From an uncultured Nitrospirales bacterium (GTDB taxonomy: Bacteria > Nitrospirota > Nitrospiria > Nitrospirales > UBA8639), in contig OX638327.1 in assembly GCA_951812745.1 (NCBI GenBank), forward strand, positions 1,947,501 to 2,011,500: 64,000 nt of DNA. The letters run 5' to 3'. The notes under the pieces were generated by a model that was not told the origin of the DNA, ran no database searches, and saw only the letters and a list, made by a program, of their open reading frames with translations. Shown piece by piece: positions 32,828 to 42,320 of the stretch. Within the stretch, counting starts at the first letter, position 1, and every line of letters starts with the position of its first letter. Both the position numbers and the translations under genes were made by a program.

Positions 32828-33047
32828 ATCCCTCATCCCGAAACTTTCGGACGTCGAATGGCGGGGTTCCAGGCAGTATCTTGTCCCGTAGATAGCCGAG
32901 CTTGGAGAGGTCGATACGCCTGGGTCGCAGAATGAAACCGTCGGGACTTTCTTGCAGTTCGAGCTGGTCGCCTGGGCCTACGCCCAGCGCATCCAGCACC
33001 CGCGCCGGGAACGTGACCTGTCGCTTCGATGTAATCTTGACGATCAT
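32802..33047 (-). CDS. vapB: AbrB/SpoVT-type antitoxin of the PIN-toxin module
   Basis: The 81-residue protein begins MIVKITSKRQVTFPARVLDALGVGPGD, the swapped-hairpin AbrB DNA-binding domain. Its tail (DLSKLGYLRDKI..., FDVRKFRDEGYDP) should bind the toxin. AAGGAGG lies upstream of the ATG. The near-palindrome TTACCAAATCG...GAGTAA around 33059-33080 is a candidate site for autoregulation. Confidence 0.88.
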   Translation of the reverse strand: MIVKITSKRQVTFPARVLDALGVGPGDQLELQESPDGFILRPRRIDLSKLGYLRDKILPGTPPFDVRKFRDEGYDPAAYRD

Positions 33048-33292
33048 GGCGATCCTCCTTACCAAATCGTATATGAGTAAGGCGAAAGAACCAAGCATGG
33101 TTCCGCTTATCCGGCGTTGGCCGTTGTGGCCGCGGGACTCAAGGAGTGGAACATAATACAAAATCATCACTCTGCCAAGAGTAGACGGTGGCTACGGTTG
33201 CGGGCAGCCATGCAAAGGCCAGCTTCACAACGCGCAGCCAGCAAGCAGATCTCATCCCGGCATCACGCGCATCTTATTCGTTGTTTGCCTTT

Positions 33293-33311
33293 GTTATCGA
33301 GTTCCGATAAC
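33293..33311. promoter_or_regulatory. Operator-like palindrome upstream of higBA
   Basis: GTTATCG (33293-33299) and CGATAAC (33305-33311) form a perfect 7-bp inverted repeat with a 5-base spacer, eight bases before the toxin ATG. TTGCCT (33285-33290) and TAACAT (33308-33313), 17 bases apart, could be the promoter. HigA proteins repress their own operon at such sites. Confidence 0.6.
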
Positions 33312-33319
33312 ATGTAAAC

Positions 33320-33610
33320 ATGATTCTGGCATTTGGTAATGTTTTGGCAAAAGATCTGTTCTACGACAAGCAAAGTAAAGCGACACGATTATTTCCTCCT
33401 GAGTTGCGACGGACGGCGAGACGTAAGCTGCTCTATCTCCACGATGCCGCAGACATGAGAGATCTGAGAATACCCCCCGGCAACCGGCTGGAGAGTCTGA
33501 AAGGAAAATGGAAAGGGTTTCATTCCCTCAGGATTAATGACCAGTGGCGCTTGGTGTTTCCATGGAGTGGAGGCCATGCGTATGGCGTGCAAATTATCGA
33601 CTATCACTAG
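33320..33610 (+). CDS. higB: HigB-type toxin (RelE superfamily mRNA interferase)
   Basis: The 96-residue protein has the HigB pattern: RTARRKLLYLHDAADMRDLRIPPGNRLESL followed by GKWKGFHSLRINDQWRLVFPW, ending YGVQIIDYH. HigB cleaves mRNA on the ribosome. It precedes its antitoxin, the typical hig order. If the predicted promoter is right, the message begins close to the ATG and may be leaderless, since no ribosome-binding site is visible. Confidence 0.92.
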   Translation: MILAFGNVLAKDLFYDKQSKATRLFPPELRRTARRKLLYLHDAADMRDLRIPPGNRLESLKGKWKGFHSLRINDQWRLVFPWSGGHAYGVQIIDYH

Positions 33611-33624
33611 AGGAGCAAAAAACT

Positions 33625-33894
33625 GTGGACAAACAACCGAAAAATCCTTTTCATCCGGGTGAGATGCTGCTTGAGGAATTTCTTGAGCCCATGGGAATGA
33701 GCCAGGCGGCTTTCGCACAGAAGATCGGCTGGAGTCGAGCGCGTCTGAATGAAGTGATACGAGGCAAGCGGGGCATCACCGCCGATGCGGCGCTCGATCT
33801 TGCAGAAACCCTGGGGACCTCGCCAAAGCTTTGGCTGAACTTGCAGGCGACGTATGACTTGGCCAAGGCTGTCGAGGCAAGACGGGTGGCGTAA
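33625..33894 (+). CDS. higA: HigA-type antitoxin (XRE family)
   Basis: The 89-residue protein has a helix-turn-helix: [43 protein letters not shown], then [23 protein letters not shown]. It should bind HigB and repress the operon. GTG 33625 was chosen because AGGAGC lies eight bases upstream and the conserved part starts there. It begins 14 bases after higB. Confidence 0.93.
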   Translation: MDKQPKNPFHPGEMLLEEFLEPMGMSQAAFAQKIGWSRARLNEVIRGKRGITADAALDLAETLGTSPKLWLNLQATYDLAKAVEARRVA

Positions 33895-34073
33895 ATCATT
33901 TGTTCTCTGCCAACGCAGAACACCGTTACGAAGAATTCACAAGGAATTCAAGCGGCTGGAGCCATTTCGCTTATCTACTGAACGCTTATCTTGTCGCCTC
34001 TCCGCCGCTGTGGTACATTTTTTCTTCATCCCAGGCGCGGGACGGGCATTGCCTGACCGCGTTCATCCGGCCC

Positions 34074-36701
34074 ATGTCCAAATTCTACGATCACCAGGCC
34101 ATCGAAAAGAAGTGGCAAGCCTACTGGCGTGAGCATCAGCCTTTTCGTTCTGACATCGACCCTGCCAAGCCCAAGTTTTATATCCTCGATATGTTCCCGT
34201 ACCCGTCGGGAGCCGGACTCCACGTGGGCCATCCCAAAGGCTATATTGCGACCGATATCATCGCCCGTTACAAACGGATGCGGGGCTGGAACGTGCTGCA
34301 TCCCATGGGATGGGACGCCTTCGGCCTGCCCGCGGAACAATACGCGATTGAAACCGGGACCCATCCGCGAGAAACCACCAAACGAAACATTGCAAACTTC
34401 AAACGACAATTCCAGGCCCTGGGCATGGATTACGACTGGTCACGGGAAATCGATACCACGGATCCTCGGTACGTGCGATGGACGCAATGGATCTTTCGGA
34501 AACTCTATGAAAAGGGGCTGGCGTATCTGGCGGAAGTCCCGGTGAACTGGTGCCCGGCCCTGGGCACCGTGCTGGCCAACGAGGAAGTGATCGATGGCAA
34601 GAGCGAGCGAGGCGGGCATCCGGTCGTGCGGGTACCCATGCGGCAGTGGATGTTGCGCATCACGGCTTATGCCGAGCGGTTGATCGACGATCTGGATCTG
34701 GTGGATTGGCCGGAGTCCATCAAGCGGATGCAGCGGGAGTGGGTCGGTCGTTCGGAAGGCGCCAGAATTTTCTTTGAGGTCGCAGGGCATGCGCCACGAT
34801 CGATCGAGGTGTTTACGACCCGGCCCGACACCCTGTTCGGGGCTACCTATATGGTCCTGTCCCCTGAGCATGCATTGGTGACGACCATCACGACGCCCGA
34901 GCAACGTCCGGCGGTGGAAGCCTACGTGGACGAGGTCTCCCGCCGGAGCGAACGGGCGCGCATGGCCGAACTGGGTGAGAAGACCGGGGTCTTCACCGGA
35001 GCGTTTGCCGTGCACCCGGTCACGGGCAAGCCCATTCCGATCTGGATTGCAGATTACGTGTTGGCGACCTACGGAACCGGCGCGATCATGGCGGTGCCGG
35101 GACATGATACGCGGGATTATGTCTTTGCGCAGCAAATGCACTTGCCGATTGTGGAAGTCGTCTCCGGGGGCGATCTTTCCACCGGCGCGTATACGGGCGA
35201 CGGCACGAACGTGAATTCCGACTTCTTGGACGGTTTGGCCACTGCCGAAGCCAAGACCCGCATGTGCGACTGGCTGGCGCAACACGGCAAGGGTGAGCGG
35301 ACCGTGAACTATAAACTGCGCGATTGGCTTTTCAGCCGGCAGCGGTATTGGGGGGAGCCGTTTCCCGTGCTGCACCTTGAAGACGGCACGACCAAGCTCG
35401 TTCCCGAATCGGAGTTGCCGGTGGTGCTGCCCGAGTTGGAGGATTTTCGCCCCAGCGGGGAGTTCGAAACGCCCCTGGCCCGCGTCCGCGATTGGGTGGA
35501 AGTGACGGATCCCGAGACCCGGCGCAAGGCCCTGCGTGACACCAATACCATGCCCCAGTGGGCCGGCAGTTGCTGGTATTACCTTCGCTTTTGCGACCCC
35601 CGCAATGACCGGGAGCCGTGGTCCAAGGAAGCCGAGCAGTATTGGATGCCGGTGGACTTGTACGTTGGCGGAGCCGAGCACGCTGTCCTGCACCTGCTCT
35701 ATTCACGGTTTTGGCATAAGGTGCTGTATGACCTCGGGCTGGTGCATACGCCCGAACCGTTTCAGAAGTTGCTGAACCCGGGCATGATCCTGGGGCACAG
35801 CTATCGTTACTTCGATAACAATCTGTCGGATGATCCCGGCTTTGCGGTGCAAGCGTACCCCGCATCGGAAGTGCGTTTTGAACACGACACCCCGGTTCAC
35901 AAGCAGACGGGCGAGGAAGTCAAAGCCCGCTGGGTGGCTTCACAAGACGTGCGGTGGGAAGAGGGGACGCCGTTGCATCCGACGCTTGACGGGTTGGCGT
36001 TGGAGGAAGTCACGGAGAAAATGTCCAAGAGTCGCGGCAACGTGGTGAACCCGGACGAGATCATTGCCGAACACGGGACCGATGCGTTGCGGCTGTATGA
36101 AATGTTCATGGGGCCGTTGGAGAAAGGCGCTCCCTGGTCGTCCGAGTCCATCCCGGGTGTGGCGCGGCTTCTGCAGCGCGCTTATCGGCTGGTGTTGGGT
36201 GAACACGAACCCGTGCCGGTCGTGGAGGGGAGTGGAACGCCAGACCAGGCCCGGCTCACGGCCCGGACGATCCAAGGCGTGACGCAGGACCTCGAGGAGA
36301 TGGGCTTCAATACGGCCATATCGAAACTGATGGTCTTTGTGCGGGATATCACCAAAGACGGGCCTCTGCCGCGCGCGTCAGCCGAATCCTTTGTCCTGTT
36401 GCTGTCGCCGTTTGCCCCACACCTGGCGGAAGAGTTATGGGAAGCGTTGGGGCACGCGTCGAGCCTTTCGCACCAGGCATGGCCGGTATTTGATCCCGCC
36501 CTGGCGGTCCGCGAGGAATTGACGATACCCCTTCAGGTCAACGGCAAGCTGCGCAGCAAGATTCAGGTGCCGGCCGGCGCGCAGAAAGACGAGATCCTCG
36601 AACTCGCGCACAGGGACAAAAAATTGGGAGAATGGTTGCAGGGGACCACGCCTCGCAAGGTGATCTACGTCGAAAAGAAGCTGGTCAATTTTGTGGTCTA
36701 A
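34074..36701 (+). CDS. leuS: Leucyl-tRNA synthetase
   Basis: The 875-residue class I synthetase has [17 protein letters not shown] (HIGH motif), the editing-domain segments [18 protein letters not shown] and [15 protein letters not shown], the tRNA-discriminating SCWYYLRF region and [10 protein letters not shown] (KMSKS). It charges tRNA-Leu in the cytosol. ATG 34074 begins the conserved [18 protein letters not shown]; no strong ribosome-binding site is visible. It heads the leuS-lptE-holA group. Confidence 0.98.
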   Translation: MSKFYDHQAIEKKWQAYWREHQPFRSDIDPAKPKFYILDMFPYPSGAGLHVGHPKGYIATDIIARYKRMRGWNVLHPMGWDAFGLPAEQYAIETGTHPRETTKRNIANFKRQFQALGMDYDWSREIDTTDPRYVRWTQWIFRKLYEKGLAYLAEVPVNWCPALGTVLANEEVIDGKSERGGHPVVRVPMRQWMLRITAYAERLIDDLDLVDWPESIKRMQREWVGRSEGARIFFEVAGHAPRSIEVFTTRPDTLFGATYMVLSPEHALVTTITTPEQRPAVEAYVDEVSRRSERARMAELGEKTGVFTGAFAVHPVTGKPIPIWIADYVLATYGTGAIMAVPGHDTRDYVFAQQMHLPIVEVVSGGDLSTGAYTGDGTNVNSDFLDGLATAEAKTRMCDWLAQHGKGERTVNYKLRDWLFSRQRYWGEPFPVLHLEDGTTKLVPESELPVVLPELEDFRPSGEFETPLARVRDWVEVTDPETRRKALRDTNTMPQWAGSCWYYLRFCDPRNDREPWSKEAEQYWMPVDLYVGGAEHAVLHLLYSRFWHKVLYDLGLVHTPEPFQKLLNPGMILGHSYRYFDNNLSDDPGFAVQAYPASEVRFEHDTPVHKQTGEEVKARWVASQDVRWEEGTPLHPTLDGLALEEVTEKMSKSRGNVVNPDEIIAEHGTDALRLYEMFMGPLEKGAPWSSESIPGVARLLQRAYRLVLGEHEPVPVVEGSGTPDQARLTARTIQGVTQDLEEMGFNTAISKLMVFVRDITKDGPLPRASAESFVLLLSPFAPHLAEELWEALGHASSLSHQAWPVFDPALAVREELTIPLQVNGKLRSKIQVPAGAQKDEILELAHRDKKLGEWLQGTTPRKVIYVEKKLVNFVV

Positions 36702-36735
36702 GTGCTCTCTCCCCTTGGGAGGGGGCGGGCAGGGA
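36702..36735 (+). repeat. Dispersed palindromic repeat, copy 7 (degenerate)
   Basis: CTCTCTCCCC TT GGGAGGGGGCGGG lies in the leuS-lptE gap. It resembles the other copies but is less symmetrical. Confidence 0.6.
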
Positions 36736-36744
36736 AAAAGGGAC

Positions 36745-37428
36745 ATGCATCTGATGAACAGATTCGTCTCGGCTCTGGTTTTCGTCTCGATGTTGCTCGT
36801 CGTTCTCCCGGGATGCGGCTACCAGTTTTCCGTGGAAGGGCCGGGTCCGCGGGTGGGGGGAGGTCCCGACCCTGATCAAGCGGGACCGCCGGTGAGATTA
36901 GTCATTCGAGACCTGCTCAACCGCACGTTCCAGAGCAATCTGGAATTTGCGTATACCAGATACATGCGGGAGCAATTCGCCGTCAGCAGCGGAGCGCAAG
37001 TCGTGGCGGATGACGCCCAAGCCGATTACGTCATGACGGGCGAGATCGTCTCGGTCACGGTCCCGTCAATCACGTTTTCGGCCGGCCAAACCCGGGAACG
37101 CCGCGTGAACGTGGTGGTGCGCGTGACGGTGGCCCATCGAGAGACGGGCCGGAGTCTCTGGGCGGAAACGGCCACGGGCACCGGAGAGTTTTTTGTGAAT
37201 CGTGCGCCCGACGTCGAAGCCCGCCAGGATCAAATTCAGTTTAACCGGGTCCTGCAAGACCGGGCCTTGGAGCGGGCCGGCCAGGACGTCGCGGAAATAT
37301 TGGCCGCAGCCTTCTGGCACGCCAGAGACCAAGGAATCTTTTCCGGGGCGGGCGCCCAGTCCCCTACTTCCGAGGATTCCCTCTCCCTCTGGGAGAGGGC
37401 TAGGGTGAGGGGAAAAGAGCCAGGGTGA
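36745..37428 (+). CDS. lptE: LptE-like LPS-assembly lipoprotein
   Basis: The 227-residue protein has a signal peptide with lipobox LPGC (Cys24) followed by GYQFS, the typical LptE start. It then reads VRLVIRDLLNRTFQSNLEFAYTRYMREQF and a beta region VMTGEIVSVTVPSI. LptE plugs the LptD barrel that inserts LPS in the outer membrane. The position between leuS and holA supports the call. The last dozen or so residues (SLSLWERARVRG) come from a dispersed repeat that has become the gene's 3' end. Confidence 0.88.
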   Translation: MHLMNRFVSALVFVSMLLVVLPGCGYQFSVEGPGPRVGGGPDPDQAGPPVRLVIRDLLNRTFQSNLEFAYTRYMREQFAVSSGAQVVADDAQADYVMTGEIVSVTVPSITFSAGQTRERRVNVVVRVTVAHRETGRSLWAETATGTGEFFVNRAPDVEARQDQIQFNRVLQDRALERAGQDVAEILAAAFWHARDQGIFSGAGAQSPTSEDSLSLWERARVRGKEPG

Positions 37429-37431
37429 GGG
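37379..37431 (+). repeat. Dispersed palindromic repeat, copy 8, within the lptE 3' end
   Basis: CCCTCTCCC TCT GGGAGAGGG (37379-37399) is followed by CTAGGGTGAGGGG and a second CAGGGTGAGGG. The lptE frame reads through it and stops in its tail; the holA GTG lies eight bases further on. Confidence 0.88.
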
Positions 37432-37435
37432 TCTG

Positions 37436-38500
37436 GTGATCAAACCTGCCGAACTCGGTCCGTCTTTACAACAAAAGAAGAGGTTGTTTCTGGTCCTTGG
37501 GGAAGAGGACTGCCTGCGCGATCAAGCGATCGAGACGATCCAGGGCGCCTCGCGTTCCAAAGGCGCGAATACGGGCGACGGACAAAGCAACGGTGACGAG
37601 TTTTCCTGTGACGTCCTGTACGGCGATGACACGAATGCCCAGGAAATTTTGGCCCGTGTCCAGGAAGTGCCCTTCTTTTCAACCCACCAGGTGGTTTTGC
37701 TGAAATGGGCGGACAAGCTTCCCGCCAAAGAGGGGGAAACCCTCATCCCCTATTTTTCCGCGCCGTCCGATTCGACAACCATGATCGTCTCCGCGGGAAA
37801 ACTGGATGGCCGGCTGAAGTGGGTCCAGGCCTTGAAAAAACAGGCGGTGGTGGTGAACTGTGCGCCCTTGTATGACAATCAACGATTGGGGTGGGTCCGC
37901 CAGGAAGCCGGGCGTTTGGGGATTCGGCTGGATGCCGAAGCCGCGGGGTTGTTGAAAGAACTGGCCGGCGAAGGGTTGTACGTGGTCCGGCGGGAATTGG
38001 AGAAGTTATCGCTTTACGTATCAGCGAAAGAAGCGGTCACCGCGCATGACGTCGTTGCCGTCCAAGGAGCGGAACCCGGCGCGTCGGTGTTTGATCTATC
38101 GGGCGCCATTATCCAAGGCCGGGTGTCGCAAGCCCTACTCATTCTGGAGAAAACCTTGGAGGCGGGTGAGGCCCCGCTTCGGATTCTCGGCGCGTTGCTG
38201 TGGCAGTACCGTCGTCTGTGGAAAGCCAAGGACGGGCTGAGTCGTCGGGTCAGTGAGGCAGCGGTCGCGAAGTCCCTGGGGATCCCTCCTTTTCGGCAGG
38301 GCGAGTTTTTTGCCGTGCTCAAACGCGCTCCCTTGGCGCATTTTCCCGAGGCGTTTCAAGCCTTTTCGGTCACGGACCGGGCGCTGAAAGGGGCAGCCGC
38401 CGCTGCTCCTCACCGGATCATGCATGCATTGATCATGGATTTGTGCCAGTCGGCAAAACCGCCGTCGCGGCCCCAATTACGACGTGAACGTGCGGGGTAG
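37436..38500 (+). CDS. holA: DNA polymerase III delta subunit
   Basis: The 354-residue protein has HolA features: LFLVLGEEDCLRDQAIETI at the start, QEVPFFSTHQVVLLKWADKLPA, and GEGLYVVRRELEKLSLY in the middle domain. The C-terminal collar reads SVFDLSGAIIQGRVSQALLILEKTL, then PLRILGALLWQYRRLWKAK. Delta opens the sliding clamp during loading. It begins with GTG a few bases after lptE. The conserved order with leuS and lptE supports the call. Confidence 0.92.
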   Translation: MIKPAELGPSLQQKKRLFLVLGEEDCLRDQAIETIQGASRSKGANTGDGQSNGDEFSCDVLYGDDTNAQEILARVQEVPFFSTHQVVLLKWADKLPAKEGETLIPYFSAPSDSTTMIVSAGKLDGRLKWVQALKKQAVVVNCAPLYDNQRLGWVRQEAGRLGIRLDAEAAGLLKELAGEGLYVVRRELEKLSLYVSAKEAVTAHDVVAVQGAEPGASVFDLSGAIIQGRVSQALLILEKTLEAGEAPLRILGALLWQYRRLWKAKDGLSRRVSEAAVAKSLGIPPFRQGEFFAVLKRAPLAHFPEAFQAFSVTDRALKGAAAAAPHRIMHALIMDLCQSAKPPSRPQLRRERAG

Positions 38501-38545
38501 GACCGTCTCAGGGCATGTCACGGAACTTGATTGTTGCCGCTTGTT

Positions 38546-38566
38546 CCCCTCCTTTGTAAGGAGGGG
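38546..38566 (+). repeat. Dispersed palindromic repeat, copy 9 (variant), possible bidirectional terminator
   Basis: CCCCTCCTT (38546-38554) and AAGGAGGGG (38558-38566) form a perfect 9-bp hairpin between the convergent holA and rpsT genes. Confidence 0.75.
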
Positions 38567-38588
38567 TGAAGGGGAGGTAGAGGGCAGT

Positions 38589-38861
38589 TTATTGGGCCTT
38601 GAGGGCGTTGAACCGGGTCGAGAGTTGAGAAATGCGTCGGGAAGCGGTATTCCGATGGAGCGCGCCTTTGGTCACGGCCTTGTGAATGGCTGAGGTGGCT
38701 TCGCGGAGCAGGGGTTGAGCCGCTTCGGCATCGTGTTGTTGGACGGCGGCGGCAAATTTTTTCATAACGGTTTTGGTGCGATGCAAGGTCGCGTGGTTCC
38801 GGGCGTGACGCTTCTTGGACTGACGGGCACGTTTAATGGCTGATTTATGAACAACCGGCAT
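38589..38861 (-). CDS. rpsT: 30S ribosomal protein S20
   Basis: The 90-residue basic helical protein has KSAIKRARQSKKRHARN and the C-terminal IHKAVTKGALHRNTASRRISQLSTRFN, diagnostic of S20. AAGGAG lies five bases before the ATG. A hairpin GGCTGT/ACAGCC at 38894-38913 lies in the leader. Confidence 0.98.
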   Translation of the reverse strand: MPVVHKSAIKRARQSKKRHARNHATLHRTKTVMKKFAAAVQQHDAEAAQPLLREATSAIHKAVTKGALHRNTASRRISQLSTRFNALKAQ

Positions 38862-38906
38862 AATGCTCCTTCTTCTTTAGCTTAAGCGGATAATGGCTGT
38901 TTCTTA

Positions 38907-38935
38907 ACACAGCCTCTTCGCGCTGGTCAACGGGA
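38907..38935 (-). promoter_or_regulatory. Predicted rpsT promoter
   Basis: On the minus strand TTGACC is followed after 17 bases by TTAAGA, about 45 bases before the rpsT ATG. The -10 match is only fair. Confidence 0.4.
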
Positions 38936-38946
38936 AAGATGCCAGA

Positions 38947-39690
38947 ATGGATCGAAACATGAAAGGCGCGGGGATTCAAGCCAAAGACCGGCTCGTGTTT
39001 GCCTTGGACGTGCCGACGGCACAGGCTGCCGAGTCGATGCTGGATCGTGTCCGGGAATCCGTTGGCGTGATCAAAGTCGGGTTGGAACTCTTTGCGAGCG
39101 AAGGGCCTGCGGTCGTCCGGATGGTGCGGCAGTATGGGAAACCCGTGTTTCTCGACTTGAAGGTGTTGGATATTGCGGAGACGGTGCAACGGACCACCGC
39201 GCGGGTCGCGGACCTGGGCGTCTCCTTCCTGACCGTGCATGCCGAGCGCAAGGCGTTGGCTGCCGCGGTGAAGGGACGGGCAGGTCACCCGGAGATGAAT
39301 ATTCTGGCGGTGACGGTGTTGACGAACGTTGATCAGGCGGATCTTCGGGAATCGGGATTCGACGGGACTATCGAGCAAGCGGTGGTGGCTCGTGCAAGAG
39401 TGGCTGCCGAGGTGGGGTGTGACGGGGTGATTGCCTCGGGGAAGGAACCCACGGCCATTCGATCGGCCGTCGACTCGCCGTTGTTGATTGTGACGCCCGG
39501 CGTACGGCCGGCCGGGAAGGACGTGGATGAGCATGCTCGTGCCGCGACGCCCCGCCAGGCCATTCACGCAGGAGCGGATTACGTGGTGGTAGGCCGGCCG
39601 ATTCGGGATGCGCCTGATCCGTGCGCCGCGGCCCGGGCGATCGTGGACGAAATGCAAGCAGCCTTTGATCAGCAATCACTCTCCCCTTGA
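38947..39690 (+). CDS. pyrF: Orotidine 5'-phosphate decarboxylase
   Basis: The 247-residue TIM-barrel enzyme makes UMP in pyrimidine synthesis. The catalytic stretch FLDLKVLDIAETVQ provides the Asp-Lys-Asp triad, and VGLELFASEGP, GVIASGKE, TPGVRP and ADYVVVGRPI complete the barrel signatures. Usual enzymes have His between Lys and Asp (DLKFHDIP); here it is Leu. The last codons and the stop lie inside a palindromic repeat. ATG 38947 or ATG 38959 may be used. Confidence 0.95.
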   Translation: MDRNMKGAGIQAKDRLVFALDVPTAQAAESMLDRVRESVGVIKVGLELFASEGPAVVRMVRQYGKPVFLDLKVLDIAETVQRTTARVADLGVSFLTVHAERKALAAAVKGRAGHPEMNILAVTVLTNVDQADLRESGFDGTIEQAVVARARVAAEVGCDGVIASGKEPTAIRSAVDSPLLIVTPGVRPAGKDVDEHARAATPRQAIHAGADYVVVGRPIRDAPDPCAAARAIVDEMQAAFDQQSLSP

Positions 39691-39698
39691 GGGAGAGT
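39678..39698 (+). repeat. Dispersed palindromic repeat, copy 10, containing the pyrF stop codon
   Basis: ACTCTCCC (39678-39685) and GGGAGAGT (39691-39698) are perfect arms around CTTGA, in which TGA is the pyrF stop. It may also act as a terminator. Confidence 0.8.
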
Positions 39699-39913
39699 CG
39701 GGGAGCCATGCAGGGGACGGCCTATGTGCCGTCCCGCCGGTGAACCGGTGAGGGGCAGGGAACGTCGGATTACGCCACACCTGTCCTGAGCGAAGTCGAA
39801 GGGCGAACCCGACCTGCGGCTACCGACATAGGCGTTTGTCTTGCATCGTCTCAAGCCTTTTCAGTAAAATCGCTCTACGTTCGTGAAACGGTTCTTATCA
39901 CGACTCGTCGGGT

Positions 39914-39991
39914 GGTGGGTGTAGCTCAGTTGGTTAGAGCGCCGGATTGTGGTTCCGGAGGTCGCGGGTTCAATTCCCGTCACTCACCCCA
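39914..39991 (+). tRNA. tRNA-His (GTG)
   Basis: The acceptor GTGGGTG (39915-39921) pairs with CACTCAC (39981-39987). The anticodon arm CCGGA-TT-GTG-GT-TCCGG gives anticodon GTG at 39949-39951. A G at -1 (39914) faces C73, the histidine identity feature, and CCA is encoded at 39989-39991. It stands alone before slt. Confidence 0.98.
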
Positions 39992-40064
39992 TTTCCCCTT
40001 TCAATGTCCAGTCTTCCCGCTCCGTGCCACTTTTCCAACCCAGTGATGCTTCACGGTCAGTTGA

Positions 40065-42320
40065 ATGGTGTGGCGTGAACAGAAACATTGGTCAGCAGTG
40101 AGGCCGTCTCGCTCATGGGGCCGTCGTGGGACCCTCCTCCTCGTTGTTCTGTTGACGAGTGTCTCTGCATGGTGTCAGGCCGAGGCTCGGGACGTGGCCT
40201 GTGCATCGGCGGAAGCCTGTTTTCGACAGGCCGCGTCTTTTTCCGACGAGCATCCCGATCGAGTGCTTCTACAGGCCGACCGTTTTCGCCACGTGCAGGA
40301 GGCGTATCCGGGCACCCTGTGGGCCCGGCGCGCAGGATTTCGCATCGGATGGTCCTTGCTCGAACATGATCCTGCCCGGGCCCTTGACTATCTCCGTACG
40401 GCCCGCATGGATTTCCCGCTGCTCGAAGATTACGTGTTGTTGAAACTCGGTCGGGCATTGAGGCGGATGGGTTCATTTCATGCATCCGCCCTGACGTTTG
40501 AATCGGCGTTGGAGTTGTCCGCTCCTTCCGCCTTGAGCAACGACACGTCGTATGAAGCGGGATTCGCCTGGTTCGAGAACGGGCAATGCCAGTCTGCCAT
40601 CGCCCACCTTGAGCAAGCCACGTCCGGTGATCCGGATTCTCCTTCTGCTCCCCGAGCCTTCTCCGTCGTTGCCGATTGCGCAACCCGGTTGCAACGAGTG
40701 ACCCGGGCGAAACACGCGCTGGGCGAGATGTGGCGGGAATATCCAGAATCTCCGGAGGCCCAAGCAGTGGACCAAGTCGTGCAGTCCGGTCAGCCGGGTG
40801 CGCTGCCTTGGACTCCTTCGCTGGAAGATTATTTTCAGCGAGGCCAGACGTGGTACGCCCTGGCACGCTTTGACGCCGCCATACGGGATTTTCAGAAGTT
40901 TTTGGCCGGGCGACCGCATGGCCCGCGCTCCGAGCAGGGGAATTTTCGGTTGGGGTTGGCCCACGTGCGATTGAAGCAGTATGCCCAAGCCGAGCCAATA
41001 TTCCGCCGGCTGTTGACCACCTCTTCCGCGTATACCGGCAAAGCCGCAGTGTGGTTGGCCAAGGTGTACTTGCGACGGGATCAGGGCCGGCTGCTTCTCA
41101 CGTTTCGCAATTCGGTTCCTCACGGCTTGAGTGCGAATGAACGTAGCCGGATCGGATGGCTGAGTGGCGTGTGGGCTGAAGGGGCACACGCGATTCAGCA
41201 AGCCGTCCTGGCCTATACGGACGCCTATCGTGTGGCGGAGCTTCCTTCAGTCAAAACAGATGCGTTGTGGCGTTTGGGATGGCTGCATTATCAACAAGGC
41301 GCTTGGGAAGATGCGGTTGAAGCCTTTCGCTCTCTTGCGGCTATTGCTCCCGGCCGGAATCGGCAGAATCGGGCGCACTATTGGACGGCACGGGCGCTTG
41401 AACGGATGGGCCGGGTCGATGAGGCGCAAACATTGTATGGGCAGGTGTCTGCCGAATGGCCCATGACCTATTATGGGCAATTGTCCGCGTTTCGTCTGCG
41501 GCGTCCACTCCACGTGGAACGCGAGCAAGGTGACAACCGTGCGAACCAAGTGCTGAACGGTCCCGTGTCGTCTTCATTCCGAATCAACCCGCATTTCCAA
41601 AAGGCCATGGAACTGTCGAGACTGGGGCTTCGCCGGGAAGCGGCGGAAGAATTGTTGGTGGTCAAGGAGCAATACGGCGATCAGCCGGAAACCCTCTATG
41701 CCCTGGCGCGGCACATGCTGGCAGTCGGAGATCATGAATCACCGATCGTGATCGCCAAACGATATTTTCGGGAGCCACTTGAGCGTCGCCGGATTTCTCT
41801 TGATTCCCCGCTATGGCGCATGGCGTACCCAACGGGTTATATCCCTAAGATACGGCGCTATGCTGCTCAGCACGTGGACCCCTTGTTGATTGCAGGGATT
41901 ATCCGTGAGGAAAGTTTGTATAATCCCGAGGCCTTGTCATCCGTCGGTGCCATGGGGCTGATGCAACTCATGCCGGAGACGGCGAACCGCATCGCCCGCC
42001 GCTTGGGCCTCGGCTCCGTGGACCGGGAGGATTTATTGCAAGGCGAGTTGAACGTCCGGTTAGGGGTGGACTACGTTGGTGAATTGTTACGTGACTATCA
42101 GGGCAATCTCATTCGAGCCGTCGCGGCGTATAATGCCGGTCCCGATGCGATGAACCGTTGGATTGCCAGGTTCGGCAATCGAGACCCGGACGAATTTGTC
42201 GAACTGATTTCCTATAGGGAAACCCGTCGCTACGTGAAACGGGTGCTTACAACTTATCGTATCTATCATGCCCTCCATGGCACAACATGTAGGGCTCTTT
42301 CTCTTGACAGGGCCTGTTAA
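40065..42320 (+). CDS. slt: Soluble lytic murein transglycosylase (Slt70-like)
   Basis: The 751-residue protein has a signal peptide (LLLVVLLTSVSAWCQAEA). A long helical, TPR-like superhelix follows, with repeats such as YFQRGQTWYALARFDAAIRDFQKFL and ALWRLGWLHYQQGAWEDAVEAFR. The C-terminal lysozyme-like SLT domain has catalytic Glu in GIIREESLYNPEALS, then GAMGLMQLMPETA and AVAAYNAGPDAMNRW. It cleaves peptidoglycan in the periplasm, leaving anhydromuramic ends. The start at ATG 40065 lacks a clear ribosome-binding site. Confidence 0.94.
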   Translation: MVWREQKHWSAVRPSRSWGRRGTLLLVVLLTSVSAWCQAEARDVACASAEACFRQAASFSDEHPDRVLLQADRFRHVQEAYPGTLWARRAGFRIGWSLLEHDPARALDYLRTARMDFPLLEDYVLLKLGRALRRMGSFHASALTFESALELSAPSALSNDTSYEAGFAWFENGQCQSAIAHLEQATSGDPDSPSAPRAFSVVADCATRLQRVTRAKHALGEMWREYPESPEAQAVDQVVQSGQPGALPWTPSLEDYFQRGQTWYALARFDAAIRDFQKFLAGRPHGPRSEQGNFRLGLAHVRLKQYAQAEPIFRRLLTTSSAYTGKAAVWLAKVYLRRDQGRLLLTFRNSVPHGLSANERSRIGWLSGVWAEGAHAIQQAVLAYTDAYRVAELPSVKTDALWRLGWLHYQQGAWEDAVEAFRSLAAIAPGRNRQNRAHYWTARALERMGRVDEAQTLYGQVSAEWPMTYYGQLSAFRLRRPLHVEREQGDNRANQVLNGPVSSSFRINPHFQKAMELSRLGLRREAAEELLVVKEQYGDQPETLYALARHMLAVGDHESPIVIAKRYFREPLERRRISLDSPLWRMAYPTGYIPKIRRYAAQHVDPLLIAGIIREESLYNPEALSSVGAMGLMQLMPETANRIARRLGLGSVDREDLLQGELNVRLGVDYVGELLRDYQGNLIRAVAAYNAGPDAMNRWIARFGNRDPDEFVELISYRETRRYVKRVLTTYRIYHALHGTTCRALSLDRAC

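Noticed and set aside
34440-35693. 417-aa open frame opposite leuS
   Set aside because: Shadow of leuS with no recognisable features.
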